DNA of 64,000 nt from Myxococcales bacterium (lineage in GTDB: Bacteria; Myxococcota_A; Polyangia; Nannocystales; Nannocystaceae), in NCBI GenBank assembly GCA_020633295.1, contig JACKDW010000002.1:682001-746000 (forward strand). Direction: 5' to 3'. The notes beneath the pieces are model-generated. The model made no database searches and was not told where the DNA came from. It worked only from the letters and a program-made list of their open reading frames with translations. Made by a program: the position numbers and the translations under genes. Positions 6,714 through 15,993 of this stretch are shown here, piece after piece. How positions within the stretch are numbered: the stretch's first letter is position 1; the number at the start of each line of letters is the position of its first letter.

Positions 6714-8342
6714 ATGGGGGGTCTCGGGACACGACGCGCGCTCCCAGCCGCCGCGCTCGCGCTGCTCACGGCCTGCGGCGACGATGCGAGCGGCCCGACG
6801 ACCGACGGCGCCACGACCGGCGAGGGCATCGCCAGCACCGCGCTCGAGATGAGTTCGGGGGCGACGACGAGCGCGGACGAGACGACCGGCGCGACCGATG
6901 AGCCCGCGCCGCTGTGCGACGCGATCGACGTCTCGCTGGTGATCGACCCGCTCGTCGCGCAGGACGACTACTACGCGGGCGCGGGGCTGGTGCAAGCCCT
7001 GTACACGCTCGTGCGCGAGACCGGCGCGCGCGTCCGGGTGCTGCCGAACGCGGGCACGGAGGGCATCTACCAGAGCCAGAGCGGCTGCTTCGAGCTCGCC
7101 GGCAACGCGCCCGACGACCCGATCCTGGTGTTCGGCGAGGACTTCACGATCGACCCGGCGCCCCGCGACGCGCTCGAGTGCCTGATCGAGGAGCTCAAGG
7201 GCTACAGCTCGCCGCTCGACTACGGCGACGGGATGTTCGCGGGGATGATGTTCCCGATCCTGCTCGACGACCGCTGGCCGGCCGAGGACGCGATCGGGCT
7301 GGCGATGCTGCTGGCGAGCGCGGACAACAATAACTACGGCATCGGCGGCATGTACAATCGGCCAGGTATGGCGAGCGAGGCGTACCTGCGCCTGGTCAGC
7401 GCGGGCGACCGCCGGCGCGCGCTCGCGTTCAGCTACGGGCAGGCGGGCGACCGCATCGAGACCTTCGGCGTGTCGCTGAGCCCGTACAGCCGCCACTACG
7501 AGCGCGAGGACATCGACATCGCGAGCGCGCTGTATGACTTCACCGCGTCGGCGATCGCGGCCTGCGACGCTCACGACGAGCCCGTCGACAAGAGCCCGGA
7601 GCTGGCCTGCGAGCGCCTCGACATCCTGTTCGTGATCGACGGCTCGGGCAGCATGGACGACGAGCAGGCGGCGCTGCAGGGCGAGGACGGGCAGCCGCCG
7701 GTGTTCGCGGAATTCACCGACGCGCTGGTCGAGCAGCTGGTCGACATCGAGGACTTCCACGTGGGCGTCGTCTCGACCCAGCCCGACGCGACGCTGCTGC
7801 ACACGCACCGCGGCTCGCCGTTCATCCCCGAGAGCCCCGAGACCGACTGCGGGCTGCCCGAGGGCCAGCGCTGGATCGTCGGGCCGTCGCCGACGCTGGA
7901 GCAGGACTTCGCGTGCATCGCCGCGACGCGCTCGGAGACGGTGGAGGTGCCGACGCGCAACGCGGCGGAGGCCCTGGCGAACCCGGGCAACGCGGGCTTT
8001 CTGCGCGATGACTCGCTGCTGATCATCGTCGTGGTCACGGACGAGGACGAGCAGACGTACAAGGAGACGATGTGGATCCGCGAGACGATCCTCGACGCGG
8101 TCGGCGGCGACCTCGAGCGAGTGCTGATGCTGGCGATCGCGGGCGACCAGGGGATCTACGAGATGCCGAAGACGACCTGCGCGGGGCCCTACGGGATCGC
8201 GGTGCCCGGCCGCCGGATCGCGTCGGTGACGCGCTCGCTGCGGGACCGCGGCTTCACGCAGGACATCTGCGAGGGCGACATGGCGAAGACCTTTGAGGAC
8301 CTGCTCGCGGCGGTCTTGTCGGTGTGTACGCCAGAGCCGTAG
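6714..8342 (+). CDS. VWA-domain lipoprotein
   Basis: 542 residues. The signal peptide ends in lipobox LLTAC (Cys21), followed by a Thr/Gly/Ser-rich linker to about residue 60. A von Willebrand factor A domain occupies about residues 300-540 and starts ILFVIDGSGSMDDEQ, so the DxSxS metal-binding MIDAS is intact; IIVVVTDEDE is a later conserved strand. The first half (about 65-280) opens with a similar strand, VSLVIDPLVAQDDY, without the MIDAS serines, and may be a degenerate VWA copy. Such proteins probably mediate metal-dependent adhesion outside the cell; the partner is unknown. It stands alone, convergent with boxB across a repeat-containing gap. Confidence 0.85.
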   Translation: MGGLGTRRALPAAALALLTACGDDASGPTTDGATTGEGIASTALEMSSGATTSADETTGATDEPAPLCDAIDVSLVIDPLVAQDDYYAGAGLVQALYTLVRETGARVRVLPNAGTEGIYQSQSGCFELAGNAPDDPILVFGEDFTIDPAPRDALECLIEELKGYSSPLDYGDGMFAGMMFPILLDDRWPAEDAIGLAMLLASADNNNYGIGGMYNRPGMASEAYLRLVSAGDRRRALAFSYGQAGDRIETFGVSLSPYSRHYEREDIDIASALYDFTASAIAACDAHDEPVDKSPELACERLDILFVIDGSGSMDDEQAALQGEDGQPPVFAEFTDALVEQLVDIEDFHVGVVSTQPDATLLHTHRGSPFIPESPETDCGLPEGQRWIVGPSPTLEQDFACIAATRSETVEVPTRNAAEALANPGNAGFLRDDSLLIIVVVTDEDEQTYKETMWIRETILDAVGGDLERVLMLAIAGDQGIYEMPKTTCAGPYGIAVPGRRIASVTRSLRDRGFTQDICEGDMAKTFEDLLAAVLSVCTPEP

Positions 8343-8369
8343 ACGCTGACGCGCGCTGTACTCGACGTA

Positions 8370-8466
8370 GGCTTTCGACACGCGTGGCTTTCACGAGCGG
8401 GGGGCGGGGGCCCTCCTTGCGGGACGCACGTGCTCGACCCCCTCTCGGGGGCCGATCACATGGTCT
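8370..8466. repeat. Intergenic direct repeat, copy 1
   Basis: First copy of a ~97-bp element lying between the VWA gene and the boxB terminator. It begins GGCTTTCGAC and ends CGATCACATGGTCT. An internal CCCCCTCTCGGGGG can form a hairpin. No coding potential is seen in the element or elsewhere in the 510-bp gap (8343-8852). Confidence 0.85.
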
Positions 8467-8525
8467 CTAATTCGCGTCGCTCGGGAGCTGCGACGCGCTC
8501 GCGGAGGCACTTCGCTACGGAGGCT

Positions 8526-8615
8526 GGCTTTCGACGTGGCTTTCACGAGCGGGGGCGGGGGCGCTCCTTGCGGGACGCACGTGATCGACCCTCTCGGGGG
8601 CCGATCACATGGTCT
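8526..8615. repeat. Intergenic direct repeat, copy 2
   Basis: Second copy, ~90 bp, 156 bp downstream of the first and in the same orientation. It differs by a 4-bp gap near the start, two single-base gaps in G- or C-runs and a few substitutions. Here the internal hairpin extends to GATCG...CGATC arms. The high identity in non-coding DNA suggests recent duplication or a conserved structured element. Confidence 0.85.
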
Positions 8616-8773
8616 TAAGTCCTCATCCGACTCCCGCCCCCCGCTCGCGCGCCACTGTGGACCTTCTCGCCGCCCGATGGTTCCGCCCGATGCGATGCGA
8701 CGCGATACGGACCATGCGACGCGGACTAGGCGACGCGACGCAAGGGGAGCGGAGGGCGTCGCCAAGACAATCG

Positions 8774-8822
8774 ATAAAAAAACAAAAAATTTCCGCCGGG
8801 GGTCGTGACGACCCGCCGGCGG
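8774..8822 (-). terminator. Intrinsic terminator of the boxC-boxB unit
   Basis: Read on the minus strand, a GC-rich hairpin (CCGCCGGCGGGTCG pairing with CGACCCCCGGCGG, one bulge) lies about 30 nt after the boxB stop. It is followed by AAATTTTTTGTTTTTTT, a classic strong U-tract. Confidence 0.9.
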
Positions 8823-8852
8823 ATGGGCGCTACGTCAGCGCGGCGCGTGGGC

Positions 8853-10286
8853 CTAGTCGTGGAGCTTGACGTACTCGAACTCGAGCTTGTTGCCCTCGAT
8901 TCCGCGACGCGGCGCGGCGATCCAGTTGGCGAACTTCCCGGGCTCGTAGACCGGCTTCATGATCGAGAGCAGGTAGTCGTTGTCCTCGGGCACGAGCAGC
9001 CAGCGGTGCTTGTTCTGCTCGTACTGCTCCTCGGTGATGAGGTTGCCCTGGGGGTCGAAGAAGTGGCCGGCGTAGATGCCCTGGTGACGGTGGAAGCGGC
9101 GGCTCGGGAGCGTGATCCGGCGGTCGCTGCCCTCTTGCTCGAGGGTCTGGTTCCACTTGCGGAGCGCCTTCTCGCAGTCCTTGATGTACTCGTCGCGCAG
9201 GATCTCGTTCATCGCGTTGCGCAGCGGCACGTCGCGGTCGACGAGCTTGCTGCCGTCGACGACGGGGAGCGAGTAGCTGCCGCGCAGCGCGCGGTGCTCG
9301 TCGTACTGACGGAACTCGCGATAGCGACCCTTGAGGCCGGCGCCGAAGAAGTCCGCGGCGTTGTTCGAGATCTCGCCGCCGAACAGGTCGAGCGAGTAGG
9401 TGAACCAGTAGTTGATGGTCCGCTGGATCAGGTCGAAGTCGATGCCGCCCTGGTTGCGCACGTCGCCGTTGGGGTCGATCTTCTCGAGCTGCGCGCTGCG
9501 CTGGATAATGCGCTGCATGCCGGTGTGACCGACGAAGAGGTGGTGCGCCTCCTCGGTGAGCATGAACTCGGTCGAGCGCGCGAGCGGTTCGAAGCCGCTC
9601 TCGGCGAGCGCCGCGAGCTGATACTTGCCGTCGCGGTCCGTGAACATGGTGAACGCGAAGAAGCTCAGCCAGTGGTCACAGGGCTGGTTGAACGCGCCGA
9701 GGATGCGGGGCTTGTCGGGGTCGCCGGAGCGACGCTCGAGCAGCTCGTCGGCCTCGTCGCGGCCGTCGCGGCCGAAGTACTTGTGGAGCAGGTAGACCAT
9801 CGCCCACAGGTGACGGCCCTCCTCGACGTTGACCTGGAACAGGTTGCGCAGGTCATAGAGGCTGGGCGCGATGTGCCCGAGCAGGCGCTGCTGCTCGACG
9901 CTCGCCGGCTCGGTGTCGGCCTGCGTGACGATGATGCGGCGCAGCGCGTTGCGGTGCTCGCCGGGGACCTCCTGCCAGGCGGGCTTGCCGGCGTCGTCAC
10001 CACAGCGGACGACCGACTCGCCCTCCTTGCGCGGGTTGAGGAAGATGCCCCAGCGATAGTCGGGCATCTTGATGTGGTCGTAGTGCGCCCAGCCGCTCGA
10101 GTCGACCGAGATGGCGGTGCGCAGGAACACGGGCTTGTCGGCGAAGTCCGTCGGGCCCATGTCGTTCCACCACTCGAGGTAGCTCGGCAGCCACTTCTCG
10201 AGCGCGCGACGCAGCTTGGGATCGTCGGCGAGCCCCACGTTGTTGGGGATCTTCGCGTTCAGGTCTACGGTCGTGCTGGGTTGCAT
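8853..10286 (-). CDS. boxB: Benzoyl-CoA 2,3-epoxidase subunit BoxB
   Basis: 477 residues, close to the usual length. It closely follows the BoxB pattern from end to end. Di-iron ligand motifs are EEGRH (155-159) and LTEEAHH (243-249), with the typical MPDYRWGIFLNP, AWQEVPGEHR, TDTEP-like TQADTEPASVEQQR and FTDRDGK segments. BoxB epoxidises benzoyl-CoA with O2, using electrons from the reductase BoxA, in aerobic benzoate degradation in the cytoplasm. The ATG has a GGAGAA ribosome-binding site. boxC lies 196 bp upstream on the same strand; boxA and a benzoate-CoA ligase are not in the window. A strong terminator follows. Confidence 0.96.
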   Translation of the reverse strand: MQPSTTVDLNAKIPNNVGLADDPKLRRALEKWLPSYLEWWNDMGPTDFADKPVFLRTAISVDSSGWAHYDHIKMPDYRWGIFLNPRKEGESVVRCGDDAGKPAWQEVPGEHRNALRRIIVTQADTEPASVEQQRLLGHIAPSLYDLRNLFQVNVEEGRHLWAMVYLLHKYFGRDGRDEADELLERRSGDPDKPRILGAFNQPCDHWLSFFAFTMFTDRDGKYQLAALAESGFEPLARSTEFMLTEEAHHLFVGHTGMQRIIQRSAQLEKIDPNGDVRNQGGIDFDLIQRTINYWFTYSLDLFGGEISNNAADFFGAGLKGRYREFRQYDEHRALRGSYSLPVVDGSKLVDRDVPLRNAMNEILRDEYIKDCEKALRKWNQTLEQEGSDRRITLPSRRFHRHQGIYAGHFFDPQGNLITEEQYEQNKHRWLLVPEDNDYLLSIMKPVYEPGKFANWIAAPRRGIEGNKLEFEYVKLHD

Positions 10287-10371
10287 GCCGGTCGTTCTCC
10301 AGAGGGGGTCAGGGGTGGGTTAGAAACAGTCGCTTAAGACAGCTGGGAAGGAGCGAGGCGCTCGCCAGAGA

Positions 10372-10436
10372 AAGGTCACGCGGAGAGGTCCCCCGGAGAG
10401 GTCACGCGGAAAGGTCACGCGGAAAGGTCACGAGGA
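10372..10436. repeat. Five tandem 13-bp repeats between boxC and boxB
   Basis: Five adjacent copies of a 13-bp unit with consensus RAGGTCACGCGGA; copies 1, 3 and 4 match it and copies 2 and 5 deviate in the middle. The array lies upstream of boxB on its template side, in the 196-bp intercistronic gap. It could be a protein-binding array or an RNA processing site, or simply a minisatellite. Confidence 0.85.
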
Positions 10437-10482
10437 GGCGCGAGCGCGACAGGGCGAGCGGGGCCTCACGGACGAGCGGGGC

Positions 10483-12177
<1,695 letters not shown>

Positions 12178-12184
12178 CGGAAAA

Positions 12185-12190
12185 AACCTA
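12185..12190 (-). promoter_or_regulatory. Predicted -10 box TAGGTT of boxC
   Basis: TAGGTT on the minus strand, 7 bp before the ATG at 12177. Confidence 0.4.
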
Positions 12191-12555
12191 GCAGGCGGCG
12201 GCGCGTTCGGTGAACCAACGCGCCACCGCGAAAGCCGTGTGGACGCGCACGGTGTGCACGGTCACACGGAATCCGCACGCGATCGCGGCGCTCGAGACCT
12301 CGCGCGCTCGCGATGTCACGGGTGTCGCGAGCTCGCGCCCGACCGCGTGTCGCGGTGAGCTCCGATCGAGCTCGCGCAAGCTCGCTCGAGCTCATCGCGC
12401 GCTGCTTGTGACCCGCCTCATGCGATGCGCCGAGCTCCAAACAAGGCCCGAGAGACACGCCGTGTGCATCCACACGCCCTCTTTACCCGCGCTGAAGCCC
12501 GCGGCGCGCGTGAGCGCGTATCGGCTCCCGCGCCGCAGCCGGTCGCGGCTGCGGC
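12191..12555. other. Divergent intergenic region boxC / HAD phosphatase
   Basis: About 365 bp without a gene. It is rich in CGCGA and GAGCTCG short inverted motifs (for example around 12330-12395), but I can assign no single operator. Any regulator site controlling boxC is expected here. Confidence 0.4.
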
Positions 12556-12561
12556 TACCCT
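12556..12561 (+). promoter_or_regulatory. Predicted -10 box TACCCT of the HAD gene
   Basis: TACCCT, 6 bp before the GTG at 12568 (9 bp before the next codon, ATG). Confidence 0.5.
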
Positions 12562-12567
12562 CCACCG

Positions 12568-13254
12568 GTGATGCGCGACGGAGTCCGCGGCCTGCTGTTT
12601 GATCTCGACGGCGTCCTCATCGACTCGCTCGCGTCGATCCACGCCTGCTTCAACCACGCGCTGCGGCGGCTCGGGCGGCCGACGATCGAGCTGGCCGCGG
12701 CGCGGCCGCTGGTCGGACCCCCGCTGGCCGAGAGCGCCCGCGCGCTGCTCGAGACCGACGACGCGGGCCTGATCGCGGACTTCATCCGGGTGTATCGCGA
12801 GCGCTACGCGGCGCGCTGCGTGGTCGAGACGCGGCCGGCGGACGGGCTCGACGACGTCACCCGAGCGCTGGCCGCTCGCTGGCCGCTCGCGGTCGCCACG
12901 AACAAGCCGAGCGAGTACGCGACCGTGCTGCTCGAGGCGCTCGGGGTGCGCGCGCGCTTCCAGGCGGTGTGCGGACCGGCGCTGCGCGGACCCCCGGGGG
13001 ACAAGGCCGAGGTCATCGCGCGGGCGCTCGGCGAGACCGGGCTCGCGCCCGACGGCGACACGCGCGGGCTCTACATGATCGGCGACCGGGCGACCGACGT
13101 CATCGGCGCGGCCGCGCACGACATCCCGACCATCGGCGTGCTCCACGGGATGGGCTCGCGCGCCGAGCTGCTCGAGGCCGGCGCGCGCTGGCTGGTCGAC
13201 GATCTGCGGGCGCTGCCGGGGCTGCTCGAGCGGCTCGCGAGCGCGCGCGCCTGA
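12568..13254 (+). CDS. HAD-superfamily phosphatase (Gph-like)
   Basis: 228 residues. HAD motif I is LLFDLDGVLIDS (nucleophile Asp12, acid/base Asp14), motif II VATNKPS, motif III the Lys in GDKAEVI, and motif IV MIGDRATDV. A helical cap domain lies between motif I and II, as in phosphoglycolate phosphatase and pyrophosphatase PpaX. It should hydrolyse a small phosphorylated metabolite such as 2-phosphoglycolate, but substrate cannot be read from sequence. GTG and ATG are adjacent start candidates. It is divergent from boxC and convergent with the RNA methyltransferase gene 7 bp away. Confidence 0.85.
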   Translation: MMRDGVRGLLFDLDGVLIDSLASIHACFNHALRRLGRPTIELAAARPLVGPPLAESARALLETDDAGLIADFIRVYRERYAARCVVETRPADGLDDVTRALAARWPLAVATNKPSEYATVLLEALGVRARFQAVCGPALRGPPGDKAEVIARALGETGLAPDGDTRGLYMIGDRATDVIGAAAHDIPTIGVLHGMGSRAELLEAGARWLVDDLRALPGLLERLASARA

Positions 13255-13261
13255 GGCCTGG

Positions 13262-14614
13262 CTACGGCGCGTCGCGGCGCCGCAGCCAGGCGACGAGCTC
13301 GACGTGGGCCGTCTGCGGCAGCGTGTCGAAGGCGCGCACCCGCGCGAGCTCGTAACAACCGGTCTCTTTGGTCAGATTCGAAATATCGGCGGCGAGCGCC
13401 TCGGCGCTGCAGCTCATGATGTGCAGCCAGGGCGCGGCGCGCTGCGGGTCCGCGAGCAGCGCGCAGACCTCGGGCCCCATGCCGCCGCGCGGCGGGTTGG
13501 CGATCACGAGCGCCGGCGCGGGCGCGCCCGACCGCGCGCGCCGCCGCAGGAGCTCGAGCGCCGTCTCGGGCGCGACGCCGAGCCGCCGCGCGCTCTCCGG
13601 GTAGGCCTCGCAGGGCGTGACCGCGGCGAAGCTGCGCGCAGCAGCGCCGTCGTGATACCTGCTCCTGCGTACAGGTCGATCGCGTGCGCGCCCAGAACGC
13701 GGCGCGCCGTCGGGCCCGGCGACGAGCGCGGCGTAGGCCCGCGCCGCGACCTCGGGGTTGGGCTGGAGGAAGCCGAGCGGCCCCTGCTCGAGCGTCACGC
13801 CCGCGAGCGTCAGCGTCAGCGCGCCGCGACCCCGCAGCAGCCGCGGCGCGCCGCCGCGGATCGAGTTGCCCGCGCTGGGCTGCACGCTCCAGGCGACCCC
13901 GGCCGCGCGCGTGAGCAGCTCGGGCAGCGTCCGCGCCGCGTGGCTGTCCTCGGCGGCGGTGATCAGCGTGACGAGCACCTCCTGGCCGTCGGTCTTGAAC
14001 CACACGTAGCGCAGGTCGCCCGCGCGCGCGCGCTCGTCGTAGGGCGCCACGCCGACGCGGCGCGCGAGCTCGGCGAGCTCGCGCGCGCAGGCGGTGATCA
14101 GCGGGTGATCGACGAGGCAGCCGTCCATGTCCACGGGCGCGTGGGAGCCGCGCGCGTAGCTGCCGAGCCGCGCGTCCCCGGGCGCGCCGAAGACGACGCG
14201 CTTGCTCGACCAGCGGTAGCCGAGCGGCGCCGGCGCGGGTTCAACCTGCTCGATCGACCATCCAAAGCGGCGGCGCAGCGTGTCGCGCTTCTGCGCGCGC
14301 TGGGCCGCGACCTCGAGCGGCATCAGCGGGCAGCCGGCGCACTCGCGCTGGCGCGGGCACGGGGGCGCGCGCCGCTGCGGGTGCGGGCGCGCGAGCGCGT
14401 CGTCGCCGACGAGCCGGGCGAACGCGCGGGGGTGGTGACGCGAGACGTGGGTCAGCTCGACGCGGCCGCGCTCGCCGATGAACAGCCCGGGCACGCGCAG
14501 CTCGAGGTCACCGTCACGCGCCACGCCGTCGCCGCGCGCGTCGAGGTGCTCGGGCTCGAGGACGCGCCGCTCGCCGGGCCGCGCCCGCGCCGTCGCGCCC
14601 GCGCCCGCCGTCAC
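13262..14614 (-). CDS. TrmA/RlmD-family RNA uracil-5-methyltransferase, with internal frame conflict
   Basis: 450 codons as read. An N-terminal region precedes a Cys cluster (CPRQRECAGC) typical of the 4Fe-4S RlmC/RlmD enzymes. The C-terminus has VIANPPRGG (motif IV), IMSCSAEALAADI with the catalytic Cys, and FDTLPQTAHVELV. The expected SAM-binding motif I is absent from this frame. It appears as AIDLYAGAGITTALLR in another frame between about 13704 and 13634, flanked by two compensating one-base shifts. Corrected, the protein is a full SAM-dependent methyltransferase making 5-methyluridine in rRNA or tRNA. The GTG overlaps the aroA stop by GTGA. Confidence 0.8.
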   Translation of the reverse strand: MTAGAGATARARPGERRVLEPEHLDARGDGVARDGDLELRVPGLFIGERGRVELTHVSRHHPRAFARLVGDDALARPHPQRRAPPCPRQRECAGCPLMPLEVAAQRAQKRDTLRRRFGWSIEQVEPAPAPLGYRWSSKRVVFGAPGDARLGSYARGSHAPVDMDGCLVDHPLITACARELAELARRVGVAPYDERARAGDLRYVWFKTDGQEVLVTLITAAEDSHAARTLPELLTRAAGVAWSVQPSAGNSIRGGAPRLLRGRGALTLTLAGVTLEQGPLGFLQPNPEVAARAYAALVAGPDGAPRSGRARDRPVRRSRYHDGAAARSFAAVTPCEAYPESARRLGVAPETALELLRRRARSGAPAPALVIANPPRGGMGPEVCALLADPQRAAPWLHIMSCSAEALAADISNLTKETGCYELARVRAFDTLPQTAHVELVAWLRRRDAP

Positions 14615-15918
14615 GCCGCCACCATATCGAGCCCGGCGAGGACGTCGAAGTAGCCGGGGAAGGTCTTGCCCACGCAGGCCGGGTCGCGGATCTCGACGTG
14701 TCCGCCGAGGCTGAACGCCATCGCCATCCGGTGGTCGCGGTAGGTGTCGATGACCGCCGGCCGCAGGCTCGCGCGCCCGCCCGCGGGCGGCGTGATCGTC
14801 AGGCCGCCCGCGCGCTCCTCGACCGTCGCGCCCAGCTTGCGCAGCTCGGCCGCGCCGGCGGCGAGGCGATCGCTCTCGTGGTGGCGCAGGACCTCGACGC
14901 CGGTGATGCGCGTGACGCCCTCGGCGTACAGGGCGCAGACCGCGAGCGTCAGCGTCATGTCAGGCATGTCCGAGAGGTCAAACTCGCCGCCGCGCAGCGC
15001 GCCCGTGCCCGTGACGGTGGTCTGCGTCGCGCGCTGCTCGACCTCGGCGCCCATGCGCCCGAGCAGGTGCGCGAAGCCGGCGTCGCCCTGCAGGCTCGCG
15101 CCCCCGAGCGCCGGGATCGTGACGCGCCCGCCGTGGATGGCCGCGAGCGCGAGGAAGTAGCTGGCCGAGGACGCGTCTGGCTCAATGGTCATGTCTTGAC
15201 CGACGAGCGCGGACGGCTCAATCGCGATTGTATCGACCTGCCCGGAGCGCCACTCGCTGCGCCCGCCGAAGGCGGCGACGCACGCGAGCGTCATGTCGAC
15301 GTAGGGCCGCGCCGGGGTGCCGCGCTCGAGGACGATCCGCGTGGGCGCGCGCGCGAGCCCGGCGGCGATGATGAGCGCCGAGATGAACTGCGAGCTCGCG
15401 GGGCGCGAGAGCCGGAGCTCGCCGCCGCGGAGCCCGGCGCGCCCGTCGATCGCGATCGGCAGGAAGCCGGGCTGGCCCTCGCAGGTGATCGCGGCGCCCT
15501 GCTCACACAGCGCGTCGATCAGCGTCGCCATCGGGCGCTCGCGCATGCGCGCGCTGCCGTCGAGACGCGCGCGCAGCGGTGAGGCGGCGAGCACGGCCGT
15601 CAGGAAGCGGCTCGTGGTCCCGGCCGTGCCGACCTCGATCGCGTCAGCGCCCGCGAGCGACCGCGGCGCGCCGCCGAGGCCCTCGAGCTCGAGCTCGCGA
15701 CCCTCGTCACGGACGTCACAGCGGACGCCGAGGCGCGTCAGCGCGGCGCGCATCAGGACGGTGTCCTCGGACTCGAGGCAGCCGGAGAGGCGCGAGCGGC
15801 CGCGCGCGAGCCCGGCCAGCAGCAGCGCGCGGTTGGTCAGGCTCTTGGAGCCGGGCGGGCGCAGCTCGACGTCGAAGCCGGGCGGCGGAGGGCGGACGCG
15901 GACGCGGGTCTCGAGCAC
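14611..15918 (-). CDS. aroA: 3-phosphoshikimate 1-carboxyvinyltransferase (EPSP synthase)
   Basis: 435 residues, standard length. It transfers the enolpyruvyl group of PEP to shikimate-3-phosphate, step six of the shikimate pathway, in the cytoplasm. PGSKSLTNRAL near residue 22 gives the conserved Lys, Ser and Arg of the substrate site. GTAGTTSRFLTAVL takes the place of the usual GNAGTAMR PEP loop. DASSASYFLA and YRDHRMAMAFSL match the C-terminal conserved regions. The altered GTAGTTSR loop may affect inhibitor sensitivity; this is inference. The GTG start follows TAGCTT by 7 bp. The RNA methyltransferase gene is coupled downstream. Confidence 0.95.
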   Translation of the reverse strand: MLETRVRVRPPPPGFDVELRPPGSKSLTNRALLLAGLARGRSRLSGCLESEDTVLMRAALTRLGVRCDVRDEGRELELEGLGGAPRSLAGADAIEVGTAGTTSRFLTAVLAASPLRARLDGSARMRERPMATLIDALCEQGAAITCEGQPGFLPIAIDGRAGLRGGELRLSRPASSQFISALIIAAGLARAPTRIVLERGTPARPYVDMTLACVAAFGGRSEWRSGQVDTIAIEPSALVGQDMTIEPDASSASYFLALAAIHGGRVTIPALGGASLQGDAGFAHLLGRMGAEVEQRATQTTVTGTGALRGGEFDLSDMPDMTLTLAVCALYAEGVTRITGVEVLRHHESDRLAAGAAELRKLGATVEERAGGLTITPPAGGRASLRPAVIDTYRDHRMAMAFSLGGHVEIRDPACVGKTFPGYFDVLAGLDMVAA

Positions 15919-15925
15919 GACCCCG

Positions 15926-15931
15926 AAGCTA
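15926..15931 (-). promoter_or_regulatory. Predicted -10 box TAGCTT of aroA
   Basis: TAGCTT on the minus strand, 7 bp before the GTG at 15918. Confidence 0.4.
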
Positions 15932-15993
15932 GCAGACGCGCGGGGCCGCGACGGACCTTCGGCGATCTGGGCGAGGTCGCTGGCCGCCGCCGC

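Noticed and set aside
8391..8808. Short open frames in the duplicated element
   Set aside because: They follow the repeat, differ between copies in frame and have no ribosome-binding site.
10372..10436. CRISPR array
   Set aside because: 13-bp units directly abut with no spacers and no cas genes are present.
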